From Rhyzopertha dominica (Eukaryota; Arthropoda; Insecta; Coleoptera; Bostrichidae): a DNA stretch of 64,000 nucleotides. Position 1 is the first letter of the stretch, and the number at the start of each line of letters is the position of its first letter. The notes beneath the pieces are model-generated. The model was not told where the DNA came from. It did no database searches and saw only the letters and a program-made list of their open reading frames with translations. This document shows positions 22,642 to 36,382 of the stretch, piece by piece. Where the stretch lies: positions 61,468,911 through 61,532,910 of the forward strand of contig QCXZ01000137.1 of the NCBI GenBank assembly GCA_025024175.1, written 5' to 3'. A program made the position numbers and the translations under genes.

Positions 22642-25600
22642 TTAGTGTTCACCTTCAGTGAAGTCCAGTATATTCGTTTTTGTCATTACCATTAACTATC
22701 AGCGTACTTACTATGCAAAGTTTAAGTCATTTAAGCACTCAACCAACAAAATAAACTGCACGACTTCCAAGCCGTTTAATTGCCAACATTCTCGAGCAGT
22801 TTTTCTATTGCAGTTGGTATGCGGCCGCGAAGCCACGAGGCCTCTAAAACCTTCTGTCTTCGAACTTCATGACGCTGCACTTGGGACGTGACTTTAGAAA
22901 CTCACGGACAAGTTTCTAAACTTACAACAGACTGCGAACTTCCTCTGGCTACCCGACACGGCTCGCTAGACTGACAACTATTTAGGAAGAGCACGTCGTT
23001 AATTCAATTTTTGCTTTATTAGCGGCAGTTTGGATTATCCCTGCGCGTTAATTTGTAGAGCACCTGTTGGAAGCTGCGAAATGTTATGCAATCGTATAGC
23101 TCTTTGCTTTCATCACAGCTGCATATACAAGCGTTACTTGATTTGGTTAACGTTAATAGTTGAAATAAATTAATATGCGTGCGTTTAATATAATATTGTA
23201 TGAAAATAAGGTGTGGGCTGTGAGGTTTTGTGTTTATAATTATTATAGCAAACGAATGATATATACGTACTATAATGTTATTCAGACTGCTTTTGTGTAT
23301 TGTGCTTATAATATTGCGCATGTCCCATAAATATCGAAGCTTATAGGGTTTAGGGTTTCCCGCTACATATAGTAGGGAGGTTTTGTGGTATTACTTTAAA
23401 ATACGGTAGCTCTTAAAGTCATATGATCCTAATACTAGGCAGGTGTGGTAAATATGGTAATGTTAAAATAATAGTTGGACACGCTATTTCCACCTAATAA
23501 CATTAAGGTAGTTTACGAGCATGCACAAGATGTACGAGGACACCCTACACGAGTTTACACTAGAATTCTAACATATCTCATTGTAAACACTTTTGGAGCA
23601 TTTAGTTATTATTTAGTTTATTTAGTTTAGCTATAGATACGTTTTATTTGTTTATATTGTTGTTACGTGTGATTGGTTCTTATTTTTACGTGGCTAAATT
23701 GAATTTATTGATACAGAGTTTCTTTACCTCAGTGTTTGATATTAAAGTATTACATTGTTTTTCAATTTTTGGTTAAATATTTCGTTTATTTATTCGAATC
23801 ACGTTTCTTTTGACATATATAGATAAATACAATTCTTGGTGTTATGAAACCGATGTATGTACATATATGGGGGAATTATAAATCATTTTGTTGCATTTAT
23901 ATTATGAAATACTTTAACTTGAGTATGTTTATTGCTCTTTAAATTAATGTCTGTATTTATTGAATTGAATATGTTTCGTGGAGCTGCCATTAACTTTTGT
24001 TTTACTTATAGTGCCATTAACTAGTTTTGAGCAGATTGGATAGGCGATCCAGTTGGTAAAGCAACTATCTTTCGTGATTTGATATTTTGTATTGCGTTCG
24101 GTGAAGATACTTTAAATCACGTGGCGCCCTTTTCTTTCGTTTATATTTTAAATATTACGGGGTATTTTATTTGCTGCACTTAAAACCTACACCCCACACG
24201 ACTGTGCTGGCGGCCACCGGAGCCAACCCCGGTTGTTCTCGTAATCGTAACACACCACACATCACACATTTCTTACATACTGTCGCGTATTTTACCACAC
24301 ATTTAATTCCTAGTGGTATCGATCTATAAAAGCTTTTAGTTATTATTATTAGCATCCATACTGTGAAGTATGCGATGTTCTGGACCTGCACCTTGCTCTT
24401 TGACCTACTACAAGGTTCATTCATTATTGCCAGCGGAAAAGACTTTCGCATTAGTTATACTTCGAAGTCAGTTGGAAATACCGAATGAATAACCAAGATA
24501 TATGTCACCTGTCAGTATAATATCGCATTTCGTTTAATAAAATTCATGCCTCGCTCCTTATTATACGACATTTTAGCTAGTAGTAAAATGAATAATCAGA
24601 GCTTAATATAACCACGGAGAAAATATGTACATAGAAATATATTCTTTAAACCTCTACTTAGCCCAACTATATAGACCTAAACCAAATTGCAAATGCCATT
24701 CATCATACGAGAAAGCTGTGCAGTCGCTGCTACAAGCGTCAACCATTTCTCGTAATTTGACTTTTCGGAATCGACCATGCGAATTTCTGCGGCCCTTGGG
24801 GTAGCCACTTTCTTTTTCCCCAGTGCCAGTGAGTAAACTCAATAATTTAAAGTAGTGACCTTTATTTTAATACTTCTGTTATGTAACGTAAGCACAAACA
24901 CAGTTTTACACATTATTATAATTATTGTTTCGATGATAAAGGAAAAACATACATTTTTGCGTAACGTATCTCTTATTATTAATAAGTAGATCACCTCTGA
25001 TAAATGAAGCTTCTAAGTAAAGTCTTTGCTAACCGCTGCTTGGACTTTCATCCGGCAGTATGTGAATGGAGAACATAAACCTCGTCTGATGTTATTGCAC
25101 CGCAACCGACCAGCCCCCCGACCTGTAATTTCAGCTCCAGACATGGCATATAAAATTTTTCGTTCTCCTCATATATCATTTTATCCTCTTGCGCGTAATC
25201 AGGAGCTGGCTAGACACCAAGTATGCTAGAAAACGTTGATAGCTCAGGCGATGTTACAATGTTGGAGCTGAATAAAGTTATCTGTTACGTGATGTTCGAT
25301 TTCATTTTATTTGTTAAGGTCTTCCACTTTCAGAAATACCTACTCGTTTTGTATAAGACAACTAGATGTTCGTTTACATTTAGAAAGCCGCATGCTTGTC
25401 ATATATACGTGCATCTTAAAGACATGGTAGAGGAGGCAGTTCACCTAGGTTAATCGTTCAGGGTACTTTTATTTCACTGGACTCTTTTTCGCTGAGCATT
25501 TCCTGTACACACCGACCCTAATACGCTGCAGTTTGTAAAACTACCGCTAGATGACATGTATTTTTACAAAATGACTGGGCAGTCTACAGTTAAGTCTTTG

Positions 25601-28600
25601 TACTTACATGGAAAGATAGCGTATAATCATCTTCACAGAATGACCCTTAAAGTGCGATGTATGACAATTATTAATGCTTTTATAATAAAAAAATTCATTA
25701 AAATTATTAAACGTAATACATATAATACCAGGTGTTTAAATGAATGCAACCCACCCACAATAATTCCCAAGGAAGACAATTTAGAGTAAAATCCTGAAAC
25801 AGGTAGATCTTAATTTGTAGGGGACACCTTCTGATGTAAAATTCTAATTGCCCTAGCAGTTGTCCCCCTAGATCTTAAATAAATAAAAAGGGGTCGAGTA
25901 ATACCTTATTAAGCTTTGTGTTACAATACATAAATTAATAGTTCAAAATTTATTGAATCAGTTTTTACAATAATTGTAAGGTAAGGTAATTATTACCTAC
26001 TAAGCACTCGAGTGCTACCCAGCTGTCATAGTTAAAGTAAATGGGCATTACGTGGTAATTTTTCAAAATCAATTTTTAATAACTGCAGGCATAGATATAG
26101 AAACTAGCCGTTCTTGATTGCAAAGAACATGGAAATCCTGTTTTGCAAAAAATACGATCTGTAAACAAAATAAGAAAGAACCAACAACGAAAATATGTTG
26201 GCGTAGCAGTAAGTGGTGTACAATACATGAATGCTTTTTGAGTAGGCGGCGAACAGATTATNTACTAACTGCNGTAATTANTCCTTCCACAGTTTGCAAT
26301 TCCAGCATTTAAAAACCGATCGAGAAGTCTTGCAAAACATTACTTGGAGACATCCATTTAGACGATGCTATGCGTATAGTGACGGTTGTAGCATTTAAAT
26401 AACTATTTGTAGTAAATATCTCATTTTTATTAAAACTCCATCGAAATTTCAAAATTTCATACGGTTATTATTATTTACATTTTAACAACAAGGTATCCAT
26501 AAAGAAATGACATATGATTATAACAATAATTTTAGTAATAGGTGTAGTTCTGTCGCGCTTACCTGTTCTCTATTGTCCGAGGCCAGCGTGTTTTCTCAGC
26601 GAAATACGTGCCTCATCGGTTGTGGACGGTTTAACCTGCATAATCTGGGCTTTACGATCGATCTTAAGAAAAACGAATATATCGAAAAGCTGCTGTAAAA
26701 CGAGTATTTTCCCCGGTGCTCGGTTTAAGCGTGTCGTTTACTGAATCGAGTGAATACCTTCTAGGCAACGTTATTACCTCACTTAAAGCCGGTGGGTTCC
26801 ATTCTCAGTAACTACGAGTAGAAAATAAGTAGTTTGATGCAAAACTCCCCCTTGCTTTGAACGCTATTCCCTTACCGGTTATAAAAATGTTTGGTGTTCA
26901 ATTTTGCGTGTAAACATTACAGAATAAATAAGCAGTAACTTTAAGCATAAAACTCATTTGTTTCCAACAGTTTTTTTTTGACATTTGAAATGTTTAACGG
27001 TAATGTAAAATTTTATGTTATGGCTGTCTACAAGTTGGAAGTGTAACAAATGTTCGGTTGTGACCATTGGTCGTTGGGGTAGGCAATTGAGTTGACCTGA
27101 TTTTGGTACGGTTTTGTCCTATGTAGTTAGTTTCGACTTATTAAATGCAAAAAGGTGGACGCTGTGAAGAAAATGAGAAAGTTCTGCTTTTTCGTCAGTT
27201 TCGATGGTTGTAAGTGTCGCATTCTAGCACAAAGTGGCTTATGTTACATGCTAATTGAATGATATATTAAAACCTGACCTGACCTTACCTGACCTGACCT
27301 TATAGTAATGCAGGGGACGTTAAGAGACTTAGTTGCTGGCGCTGCACATAAATGTTAGTAGTGATAATAGATATGGACTTTAGAAGTACATAAGTATCCA
27401 TAGGTCACTATACCTGCCTTTTCCAGCTGAATACGACATGATTACGATTGTCATCAAGTGGCGCTACTTAATTTCGTATAGACCGGATAAAATGAAAGAT
27501 TCGAATTTTTCTAACCACAATATATTTACAAGTTTTAATAAANCGCATGCAATAACAAAAATGAAATAGTAAGAATAATAACAAATTAATTTGAAATCAT
27601 GGAGTGTATCGTCGCACGAACCGCCACTTAGACAAATTAAGAAAATTTGGGTTCAAGACGAATTTAGATAACTGAAAAAACAAACGAAGCGCAAGTTGAG
27701 CACAAGATCAACTGATTTTTGAAACACTTTCAAGTCCTTAAATAACCTCGTTATGAAATGTTCCAGAAAGATCGGACGCTCCACTCTGATTGGTGGACAC
27801 GGAGGGCTAGCATTTTTCTACCGGATTTGGCAGCAAATGCTGCGATACATTCCATTTACATAAATAAATTTCATATGAACTGCGCAAAAACTTAATTAAA
27901 TCAAACCCTAACTAGCTCGTGATCCTCCCAAGGTGAGGTTGGAGAATCACGCGAGAGAGTAGCCTTTATCTTGTAAATTATTCTCTTATTAGGTTTACAT
28001 CTCTCTGTGGGAAAAAGTACTTCACTAACGACAACTACGCTACCTCTCGTCCCTAAGTTCGCCTAGGTTTACCTAGACACCTGTCATAATTGAGACCAAC
28101 CAACGATTCACGCTACCTTGATTATACATTTTCGTCGCGTATTTCCCTTAATCGAAATTTCGTTGGTTTTGTTCATGACGGCTGTACCGTTAGGTTACTC
28201 ACAAACGGACCATAAACTTTACCCCGGTCAAGCTGCATCGTGACGAATTCGGATTTCTCTACAATTTAGAAGACCGACAAAGAAGTATTTCGTTTAATGG
28301 TTATTGCTAGGTTATTGTCGAGTATCTGTTACGGAACAAAGCAGCATACGATTTTGAATGACATCCTCAAGTTTCTCTCTTTTTAAATCCGCCTAAACCG
28401 AGCCAGGATGTTATCATAAAGTGACAAGACACTGTAAAATGCGACAATGAATGAATGTTCTTGAATGTTCGACGCCGAACCCCTCGCTTGTAAAATATCG
28501 AAAAAAATTATTGACCGTGCCTAATCTGATACCCATCTGCAAAAATACTGGAAAAATACGTTACTTCTGTCCTAGGAACAACCCTCATGTTACAGCAGGC

Positions 28601-30261
28601 ACAGTACAACCCTCGGTCGTTGGCAACTTCAACTAAAAAAGGGGTATAAGTTTAACATGCATCTTACATAAGGAAAATCCTTAGGTATAACCATAGGATA
28701 TAGAACAGTTTTATATGCTGTGGTAGAACATAGAATACGTTTCATTTCTTCAGTGGGCCGTCGTCTTTCAAATGTATAGCACCTTCGATACGTAGGCTTT
28801 AGCTCCACTCCAGGAATTTGTAACTTCTCCTTATCTACAATACAAAATGGCTCATTTATAGTGTATCTGAACTTTGTTGATAAATGAATATGTTACATTT
28901 GCCTTGGTTTACAAATGCAGAATTTGCATACGTCATACTTTATACTTTATAATCTACCCGTGCATACTTCAAACGACTTCAAAATGAGTAAGTTACAGCA
29001 AAAATTCAATGTAATAAAGACTTTGCAATTCTTTATCAACCTAAAGAAAAGGTTTTGATTGCGAATTTTCCATTGGAACACGAAACATTAAAATTTCATC
29101 AACAATCTGTGCTGGTTTAAGCAAACATTATACGCCCTGCTCTTCATTTTTAACGAATCTGTTGGGCTGGATGATGAACGAGCGCTGCAGGTGTTGAAGG
29201 GTCAGATCCTTGATTGCTCTAATGACCGGCATAATTAATGTCGGCACGAGAAAAGCTTCATTTTAGTCAAACTTATTCAAAAGGTTTTTGCGCGGACCTT
29301 CCGCGTCGGTAATCGCCGTTTTGTAACCGATCGGACACAGTGGCGGAGGTTAAACGTTCTGTAAACTTAAAATGTTTATTTGAATGTTTGCAAATATGAG
29401 GCTGATTCATTAATTACTGTCCCTAACAGAGTTGACGTTGAATGACAAATGAGAATCTAATTCTATTTGAATTCAGTCATTTCATTTGACATTAGCGAAC
29501 AAAATTATTGTGATAAGGTACTTCTGTTAAAAGAAAAGAACATAAAGTGGTATAGCCATTGGATGACATTGCGCCTTCAGAGCATGTAATCAGTAATAGT
29601 CATGAAACTTTAAGCTAGAGAATAAGTCCTGTAAAACTGTCTCAAAGATTGTGGTAACCAAAGAAAGTATTAATTTGGTCTATGAGGGAAGAGTTACAGT
29701 TCAGTTTATGACACAATCGTCTAGGATTTTTGCATGAAACATTGGAAAAGGTTTTGAACGGGGAACTGGGTCTCAGAGAAGACACTGTACTTTAGATTCA
29801 AGAATGTTAATGTAATGTTAGAAAACGTGCATCGGGTTATTATGAAGATTTGGCGATCATTTGTAAAGAACCCTATGAATTTAGGAAAACATTTCTTGCA
29901 GTAGATGCAGTTTGATCCATAAGTTTTTGCATGGGTCCCCTCCCTCGATCGGTTGATACCTTTGATAATTTGATAAAGTTAAATTAAAAATATATTGTAT
30001 TTTGTTTTAACGTCGTTTTTCGTTCGCTACGTATTTAATTTTATTTGGAGTTTTAGGTATTTAGAATACAGCACAGCAGGCAAAACTATCCCGAACTACT
30101 TAACAAGTATAAACCTTGAAGGGATTATCATGACACCCGAAGGAAACTCACGCACGACTAGTCTGCGGTGTCATATATACATTTAAATGACATTTGGGGT
30201 GTTTTAAAACTATATGGTTTTTAACTTTAGGTTTTATAGTATAGGTATATATAGTATAGTA
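22642..30261. other. Long AT-rich stretch with no recognised gene
   Basis: Many short open frames occur but none has recognisable homology or splice-site support. A CpG-richer patch lies at about 29150-29350. Ambiguous bases at 26262, 26273 and 26281 fall in an unrecognised segment. The (CCTGA)-type run at 27272-27302 is listed separately. It may be intron or intergenic. Confidence 0.4.
27272..27302. repeat. Short pentamer repeat (CCTGA/CCTTA)
   Basis: Six consecutive pentamers alternate CCTGA with CCTTA. It is a simple microsatellite, not the arthropod telomere unit. Confidence 0.7.
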
Positions 30262-30488
30262 GGTAAACCTCTGGCAGAAGGACTATAACCATCATTCAGA
30301 TTCAGATTATTTGGATGTTTGGAAATTTCTGTGGCTTCTCGGAATTTTCGGGGACTTTCGCTAGAACTGACACATTATCTAACAAAATATTGTGACCGAT
30401 TTCATGCTGATGTTCTGGCTAAACATCATCCGGTAAAGAAATCTGATTTTATGCAGAGTTTGTGTTCATTAAGCCTGGTTTTAATGGA
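30262..30488 (-). pseudogene. Penelope-like element, endonuclease (GIY-YIG) fragment
   Basis: The minus strand reads SIKTRLNEHKLCIK from about 30480, then pieces of the A-E-H-x-x-E-x-G-H-N-I-L block, then FREATEISKHPNNLNLNDGY ending near 30285. R-x-x-E-H, A-E-H and I-x-x-H-x-N-N-x-N-x-x-D-G are the endonuclease landmarks of Penelope-like retroelements. The middle has a stop (in place of A-E-H) and frame changes. No reverse transcriptase remains at this copy. It meets an inverted copy of the same C-terminal tail at 30489. Confidence 0.7.
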
Positions 30489-30840
30489 TCTGGATCCAAA
30501 CATCCAAATAATCTGAATCGCGAAGATGGTTACCACCTCTCCTTTATTTGGTAACCTATCATACAATGGTTATCATCACTTTCACAAATTCCCCTCACTG
30601 CCATCTAAGCATCAACACCTCGTAACGCGAGGTGCAACTTTACTCTATCGTTTCCGTTCTCCTTCCTCCTTGGGAGTTGGTTCGGCTCGGACGTGTTTCT
30701 CGCATTAGGTTTGTACCGTGTTCCATTCTCCTTATTCCTGTCCTGATGATGCCCCTCACAAGTACTGGCGAAACGTCGACCCTATTTCAGAAATAGACGC
30801 TGTCTAACCCGAAAAAACTAAAATTTAATCTAAATACAAA
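30489..30840 (+). repeat. Inverted Penelope-like endonuclease tail and 3' untranslated end
   Basis: The plus strand reads KHPNNLNREDGYHLSFIW from about 30498, the C-terminus of a Penelope-like endonuclease. It continues into a non-coding tail with CCTGATGATGCCCCTCACAA and GGCGAAACGTCGACC (30732-30783), a type of 3' end I associate with this group. It is in the opposite orientation to the fragment immediately to the left, forming a head-to-head pair around GGATCTGGATCC. The same layout recurs at 51690-51800. Confidence 0.65.
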
Positions 30841-32061
30841 CTACTACAATCGTCATGTGTTTTTTCTATCTATATTTTCTATATATAGGAAACTGAATTA
30901 ACGTATAAGAAAATAATTTTTAATTAGTAGCAGTTTTATGTGTTTAGGTGTTTCCGTAAATAACTCATGCAATGGTGAAACTTTTAAAAATGTTTAGTCG
31001 AATGCCATTATAGGATCGTTTTTAGTACGCCACTGTTTGGTTTCTACCTCCCAGAGAAATAGATATGCTCGCTAGCGCTTAATTGAGAAGCTCCAGAAAG
31101 GATACAGCCCTCATTATCTTAGGATATTAAACCCAGCGAACGTTTGCTACTAAGACACAATGAGTTAACGTCCTATTGTACGATTTAATCGAGCCGACGC
31201 TGAATCTAAGGGTTGAAAGGACATCCGTCGCCCTCAGAACTTTTCAATTAAGAGTATTTAAATGTTTATGTTTGTCAATCTTCTCGGAGGCGGTGCGCGA
31301 GAACAACTGAAGTCGTAGGAGATTGTGGCTTATGCTGGAATGAATTTGGGTTTAGGTGTAAAGGATTTACATCTCCAAACCACCGGAGATTGTTCCCGGA
31401 ATATTTCCTTCCCCAACACATCGTAAACATATAATTTCAAATAGTTTCTGTCGATATTTTAAATATAAAACTCAAGATAAATTGACAGGAAGCATAATTT
31501 TAAGAAAGAAAAAGTTTTTATGAACTTCACATAATGCATTGATTGACTTTAAAACTTTAAAAAGTTTTTATCTTTTTGTATAATTTCCACTAACATTACT
31601 GATTATCAATTTTTAGATGCCTTAATCTGTAAAATGAAATAGTAAAATACTTACTCTAAGTTTAATAACATACAAAGTATGAGAATGATCTATTGGGGTC
31701 TGTATATGCAAATAAGAAGCAATAGATACTTAAATCTGAATAAAACTAACTAGTTTATAGGAGCACGTACATGAACGTTTTCAGCAATGTATACTCTTAA
31801 ACCAACAGGTAAAAACTGTGAAAATACGTTCCGCTTACCTATATCTTCAGTTATACGCAATAAAAATTTTTGATGCGAAAAAAAATTTTGCTTGTTGGTA
31901 CTGGTACAACATGTTCTTGTCCGGGTACATTTTGTTTGATACGTTCAGAAAATATTCTCAAAAATTCGAACGTTCTTTTGTGTAGTACCTAAAAGTTAAT
32001 TCATACCTAATACCTACCTATTCATACCTTTTTGGAAATTCTATCTGGAACCAAATACTAT
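30841..32061. other. Non-coding, nothing recognised
   Basis: A mildly CpG-rich patch spans about 31050-31330. No coding or repeat assignment can be supported. Confidence 0.35.
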
Positions 32062-32450
32062 TGTTACGTGTACGGGTTCGAGAAATGCAGATTTTTAACT
32101 TGAATTTCTTCATTTACACAAATACCGAAATAAACTAAATTCAATCACTAGTGCAATACTTAGACTAATATTCCAGTACTACTAATTCGATCTAACCACT
32201 ATTCAAACATTCAATTTACCACTAGCACTTAAAATACTTTGTTCGCCTTGATCGCTTGTTTTTCGCTTACTTCGGCGCTTTTCAGATTAGATTTGCTTCG
32301 CACGATTTTCATCGGGCTTATATACCCCCGTTCATCCCGCTGTCTAGCATCGAAGCTTCGGGTTGGTTTGGTTGTATACACCAAGTTCGGAGTTCAGTAT
32401 GAGATCTGCTTTAAAATATTTACTTCGCAATAAAATTACAAAGCATTAAA
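32062..32450 (+). repeat. Possible solo LTR
   Basis: It begins TGTTACGTGTACGGG. A segment rich in ACTA/CACTA words leads to a promoter-like TCGGGCTTATATA at 32312-32324 in a GC-richer region, as in the block at 17760-18560. The right border and target duplication could not be fixed. It may be an LTR left by recombination; the call rests on composition and the TATA context only. Confidence 0.3.
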
Positions 32451-34524
32451 TTGCAATTTGAACGACTTTGACAATTTTGATTACGAGTTGAAAATAAAAA
32501 ATGCTAATGTCGTACCTGCTGATGAATGAAGGGGTGCCGAGATACACGAATGGTAATAACAGTGTACTGGCTTTGACAAAAATTCTATCCAATTATGTAT
32601 CTCTATTCCACACAACTAGCAATTATTTGCGCCAAGTAGGCCTCGGAAGGAAGTTTTTTCTTTTTAGTTTTATTTAAACTTAATATTTTATTAAATACAT
32701 TGCTAGAAAATAATTTACTACATATTAAGAAAGTCACAAAAATACTTCTAATAAGCTATAGAATATACTCAATCACACATATCACATGATATGATCCTAT
32801 AAAATAAAGAATTGCTAGCAAAATAAGCCTGTGCAAATGGGGTTCCATATTAAGTAGTGATCTATTCTTTTACGACTGAAGCGTAGGAAATTAACTGACG
32901 ACATGAAAAACATTTTAAGCGTATAGTAAGGTAACCAAGCAGAAAACAAAAAATCCCGAACTATTTTATACCATTCAAGCATTATTGTGTCAATCATCCA
33001 CTATTACGTATATCCCACTGCAACCGCACATCGCCAAAAAATCTCAATGCTTTTCCGCTCTTAAAGTGAAATACCCGAGGGAGTAGCAGCCGCCTCCGAA
33101 CATCCTGCTAAACCGAAGAAGTGGTTCGTTAGCCGCGACGTCCAATACTTCGGGAATGCTGATTGCAGCTGTCGGCGCGTTCTCGCTTCCTTATTTCTCC
33201 TCTCCTTAATTTTCCTTTCATCACGGCGAAGTCTTATTTACCGGGAAAGGCAATAAGCAAGCTTAATGACATCCCTGGATGGGATGGCTCAGATAACTCA
33301 GTTAAGATGCCCGTCTTGGGGCTTCTAAAACACGCCGTGGGGGTAAAAGGGTAACGTGACATTCTATACTAGCCCATTATTAAGATGCCGAACAACAGTG
33401 ACGTGGCAACATTTCAGCTACTTTCAAAAACAAGTATGTATGTGTTTAGCAGATTAGAGGGTCAGTGTCAATGTTCGGCACTGTGCAAATAGCTGACATT
33501 TGTACGACATTAAAAAAGGAGAGGAATTATTAGAGATATTGCTAAATCCGAATACATGTGATAACCACACGAGAACTTCCATCCGGCTGGAGAAGAAAAT
33601 ACAACGCGTGACAGGTCATTGAAGAATAGTACAACAAATAAAATCGTTAGTTTTGTGTATCTTTGGCAAAATCGAAAGTTCGGTAGGTATGTTGTAATAG
33701 GAAGTGTCATAACAACGGTGTTTGTAACAATAAGAAAAGTTATTTATTGCCTTATTTTGTTGATGTTTGTTACAGGGTTTCTATAAATGATATTCAGTTA
33801 TCGAATATATCAATTTGCCGTCTCTCAGGAAATTGAATAGAACTATTGCTTTGACAGATACTTGTTATTTGATATATTTGAATATGAAGAAGCGCGTGGG
33901 AGGGTGTATTTTCAACATATGCTGTAGTGTTTTGTGGGATAATTAACTTTAACAGATTGGAAAAAGCTCAGATTTCGGAGGTGTGGAGTGACACAGTTTC
34001 GTATAACTTTTAGGTTATTCATTGTAGTTGTGAGGTTGTGACTACACTAAGCCTGTTAAATTGTACTGTGATGAACTAAAAGATGTTTTTAGCTTGCCAC
34101 AGCATTAAATTCATAGTTAGATTAAGTAGCAGTGGCATTAGTTGTACTACAAGGGTACCCCGGTACGGCGACGTTTTCTAACGTAGAACCTGTTGCAATG
34201 CTCGTTACAAAAGAAGTGCAAACGTTAAAATTGGAAAAAAAAAAGAGTGAGATGGACTACTTAGGCTTCTAAATTTGCAGAAAATAGTTAAATTTTTAAA
34301 GCCATGTCTGAAAGGCGGTGACCACAAAAAAGGGTGTTGCGACGGACGTAATTGTGTATATTAAAGTATCTTGTGTAGCTGTGTACAAACAAATTATTGT
34401 TATTACTATCATTTGAAAGGGAAATATAACCTTAAGTTGTCGGAAAATCTTTACAAAATCATCAATTTCGTGGATATAACTTTGTTCTCAACCTTCAGTA
34501 CAATATATTATGACAGTTGACAGC
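32451..34524. other. Non-coding with a CpG-rich island at ~33040-33360
   Basis: The island is CpG-rich and non-repetitive and contains the 63-codon frame 33163-33354, which resembles nothing known. It is a candidate regulatory element. The rest is AT-rich and unrecognised. Confidence 0.35.
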
Positions 34525-34621
34525 ATATTGTGCTTATTGTAGCTTGGCAGCAGTTACAAAAAGGCGGCACAAAAAATTCGGAAATCAATGCCGCCCTCGT
34601 TGTATGAATCATTTATAGAAA
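34525..34621 (+). repeat. Dispersed repeat, plus-strand copy
   Basis: ATATTGTGCTTATTGTAGCT, then CAGCAGTTACAAAAA, a GCCGCC-containing block and GAATCATTTATAGAAA. The same order occurs in reverse orientation at 60070-60154. It includes a small inverted GGCGGCA/TGCCGCC pair. Confidence 0.6.
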
Positions 34622-36314
34622 ACCCTGTAGTTACATATACGCGCACAAATAAATAGGTTTGGAGTTTGCACTTTCTCATTACATTTTGTATTGGTCGAAT
34701 GCGTTTTGGCGTATTTAAAACGATATTGGTCGAAATCAGTCTTTATTCCAAACAAATATAACATTAACAAGGTAGATAAAGCTATTCACTCACAATTCAC
34801 GAATTGAGTAATAACAACATGAATTGTAAAGTCTTGTAACAACTTGGCTTTAAACCTTTGAAGTTTGTCCAATTGCACTCGTTGATATTTAGCTAATACA
34901 TATAGTAATACGCGCATTTAGTGCGCGTCACCAGTTGTGAGCTGAATGTCAACAAAGGATACATACATACATAAAAGCCATATCAAATTACTGTCCTTAA
35001 ATATAATTAGAAACAACTTTAATTATTATCAATTTCCAATGAGTTAAACTACTAACAACAGCAAACAGCGTGCTACACCAATGGATGCTACAGCGTGTTG
35101 ACATCCAGTACCACTGACCTAGCCTAAAAAATGGCGCCCGTGACGTATCTACTAAATGCGCGTATACACAGTATAGGAGATACCGGCATGACCTTAGCAC
35201 GTTCCTAAAGGGCTGCCATTTTGTAGAAGCAACCTTTTGTTTAAATCGTTTGACGGCGGTTTGACGTTTTACCAAGTAGCTGACAGCTGTTGATGTGTTG
35301 ACGAAGAATTGTTCTTGGTACTGTAATCTCGTAAAAATTGTAATTTGTGGCATTGTAAATTTATATGGTTTGCCTTCTATGTCTCGAAATTAATGCTACA
35401 AAATAAATCTGCCTGAAGTGTTTGAATTAACGACTAGCGACTTGAAAGAATGCAATAATCACTTTATTTCTGGTAAATGGTAGCAGGAAATATGAAGGCT
35501 AGCTTTGAGATTGATAAAGTTGGTCAACAAATCTCTCAACCTCACTGCAACTCAACTCCAGGTATACTTATCTGCCTCATTACGACATAATAATTGCGAA
35601 TAATTAGCTAAAAACGTAACCATAATTATGGGCTTAAAACAAACACTTTGATTTAATGACGTGTGGTTTCTCCAAAATGGCCGTCTTTCGCGGCAGTTCG
35701 GGTACCATCCGCTAGATGGTGCAGATGTAGCAGAAATGTAGTAGGTGCTGAGTACTGAGTACGAAAATGAGCATTGTACAAATAAAAATATATGATAATG
35801 CGTTGTATAGCAAGCCGACCAATTTCTCTTTCTCGTCAGTGTCCACTGTGCACAATAGCACGCTTCGCCAAATCTTCAACACAAATTAGAGCTAATTAAG
35901 CATTATTTGCAACATAAAAATATATTTTTCTGAGCGACACCAACCGCTCATTTATCACCAATAGTTAGTTAAATACACTAGTACTTACACACTAAAATTA
36001 TCAGTGCAAATTAGCACTAATGGAGCACTAATTATTTGTGTATTCATGACTTCTAATTTAGTTCACAGTCCTGAATTTAGCGTATTCAATTGGAATGTAT
36101 GTTTATTTTGTTGAAATAGATTAGACAATCGGCAATTAATTTTTAAAATGTTGATCTTTTTTAGATTTTATTGAACTGAAATATAAGCTCGAAAACATAA
36201 AAGATATAAACATTTTGTTTCAAACGAAGGTTTATGTTGCATATGTCCGTCCTGAGTGCTATATTTTATTAATGTATTGTAGTTTTCTGTTTACCTACTT
36301 TTGTTTAATGGATT

Positions 36315-36382
<68 letters not shown>

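Noticed and set aside
26118..26312. Possible coding piece with N bases
   Set aside because: Neither frame matched a family I know; splice context absent.
27272..27302. Telomere-like array
   Set aside because: The unit is CCTGA/CCTTA, not CCTAA, and only six units are present.
31080..31260. Possible LINE tail (YSPHYLRILNP)
   Set aside because: Only one short match; no other LINE block nearby.
34997..35353. 118-codon minus-strand open frame as a gene
   Set aside because: No recognisable motif, no splice or promoter context, and atypical composition for a real protein.
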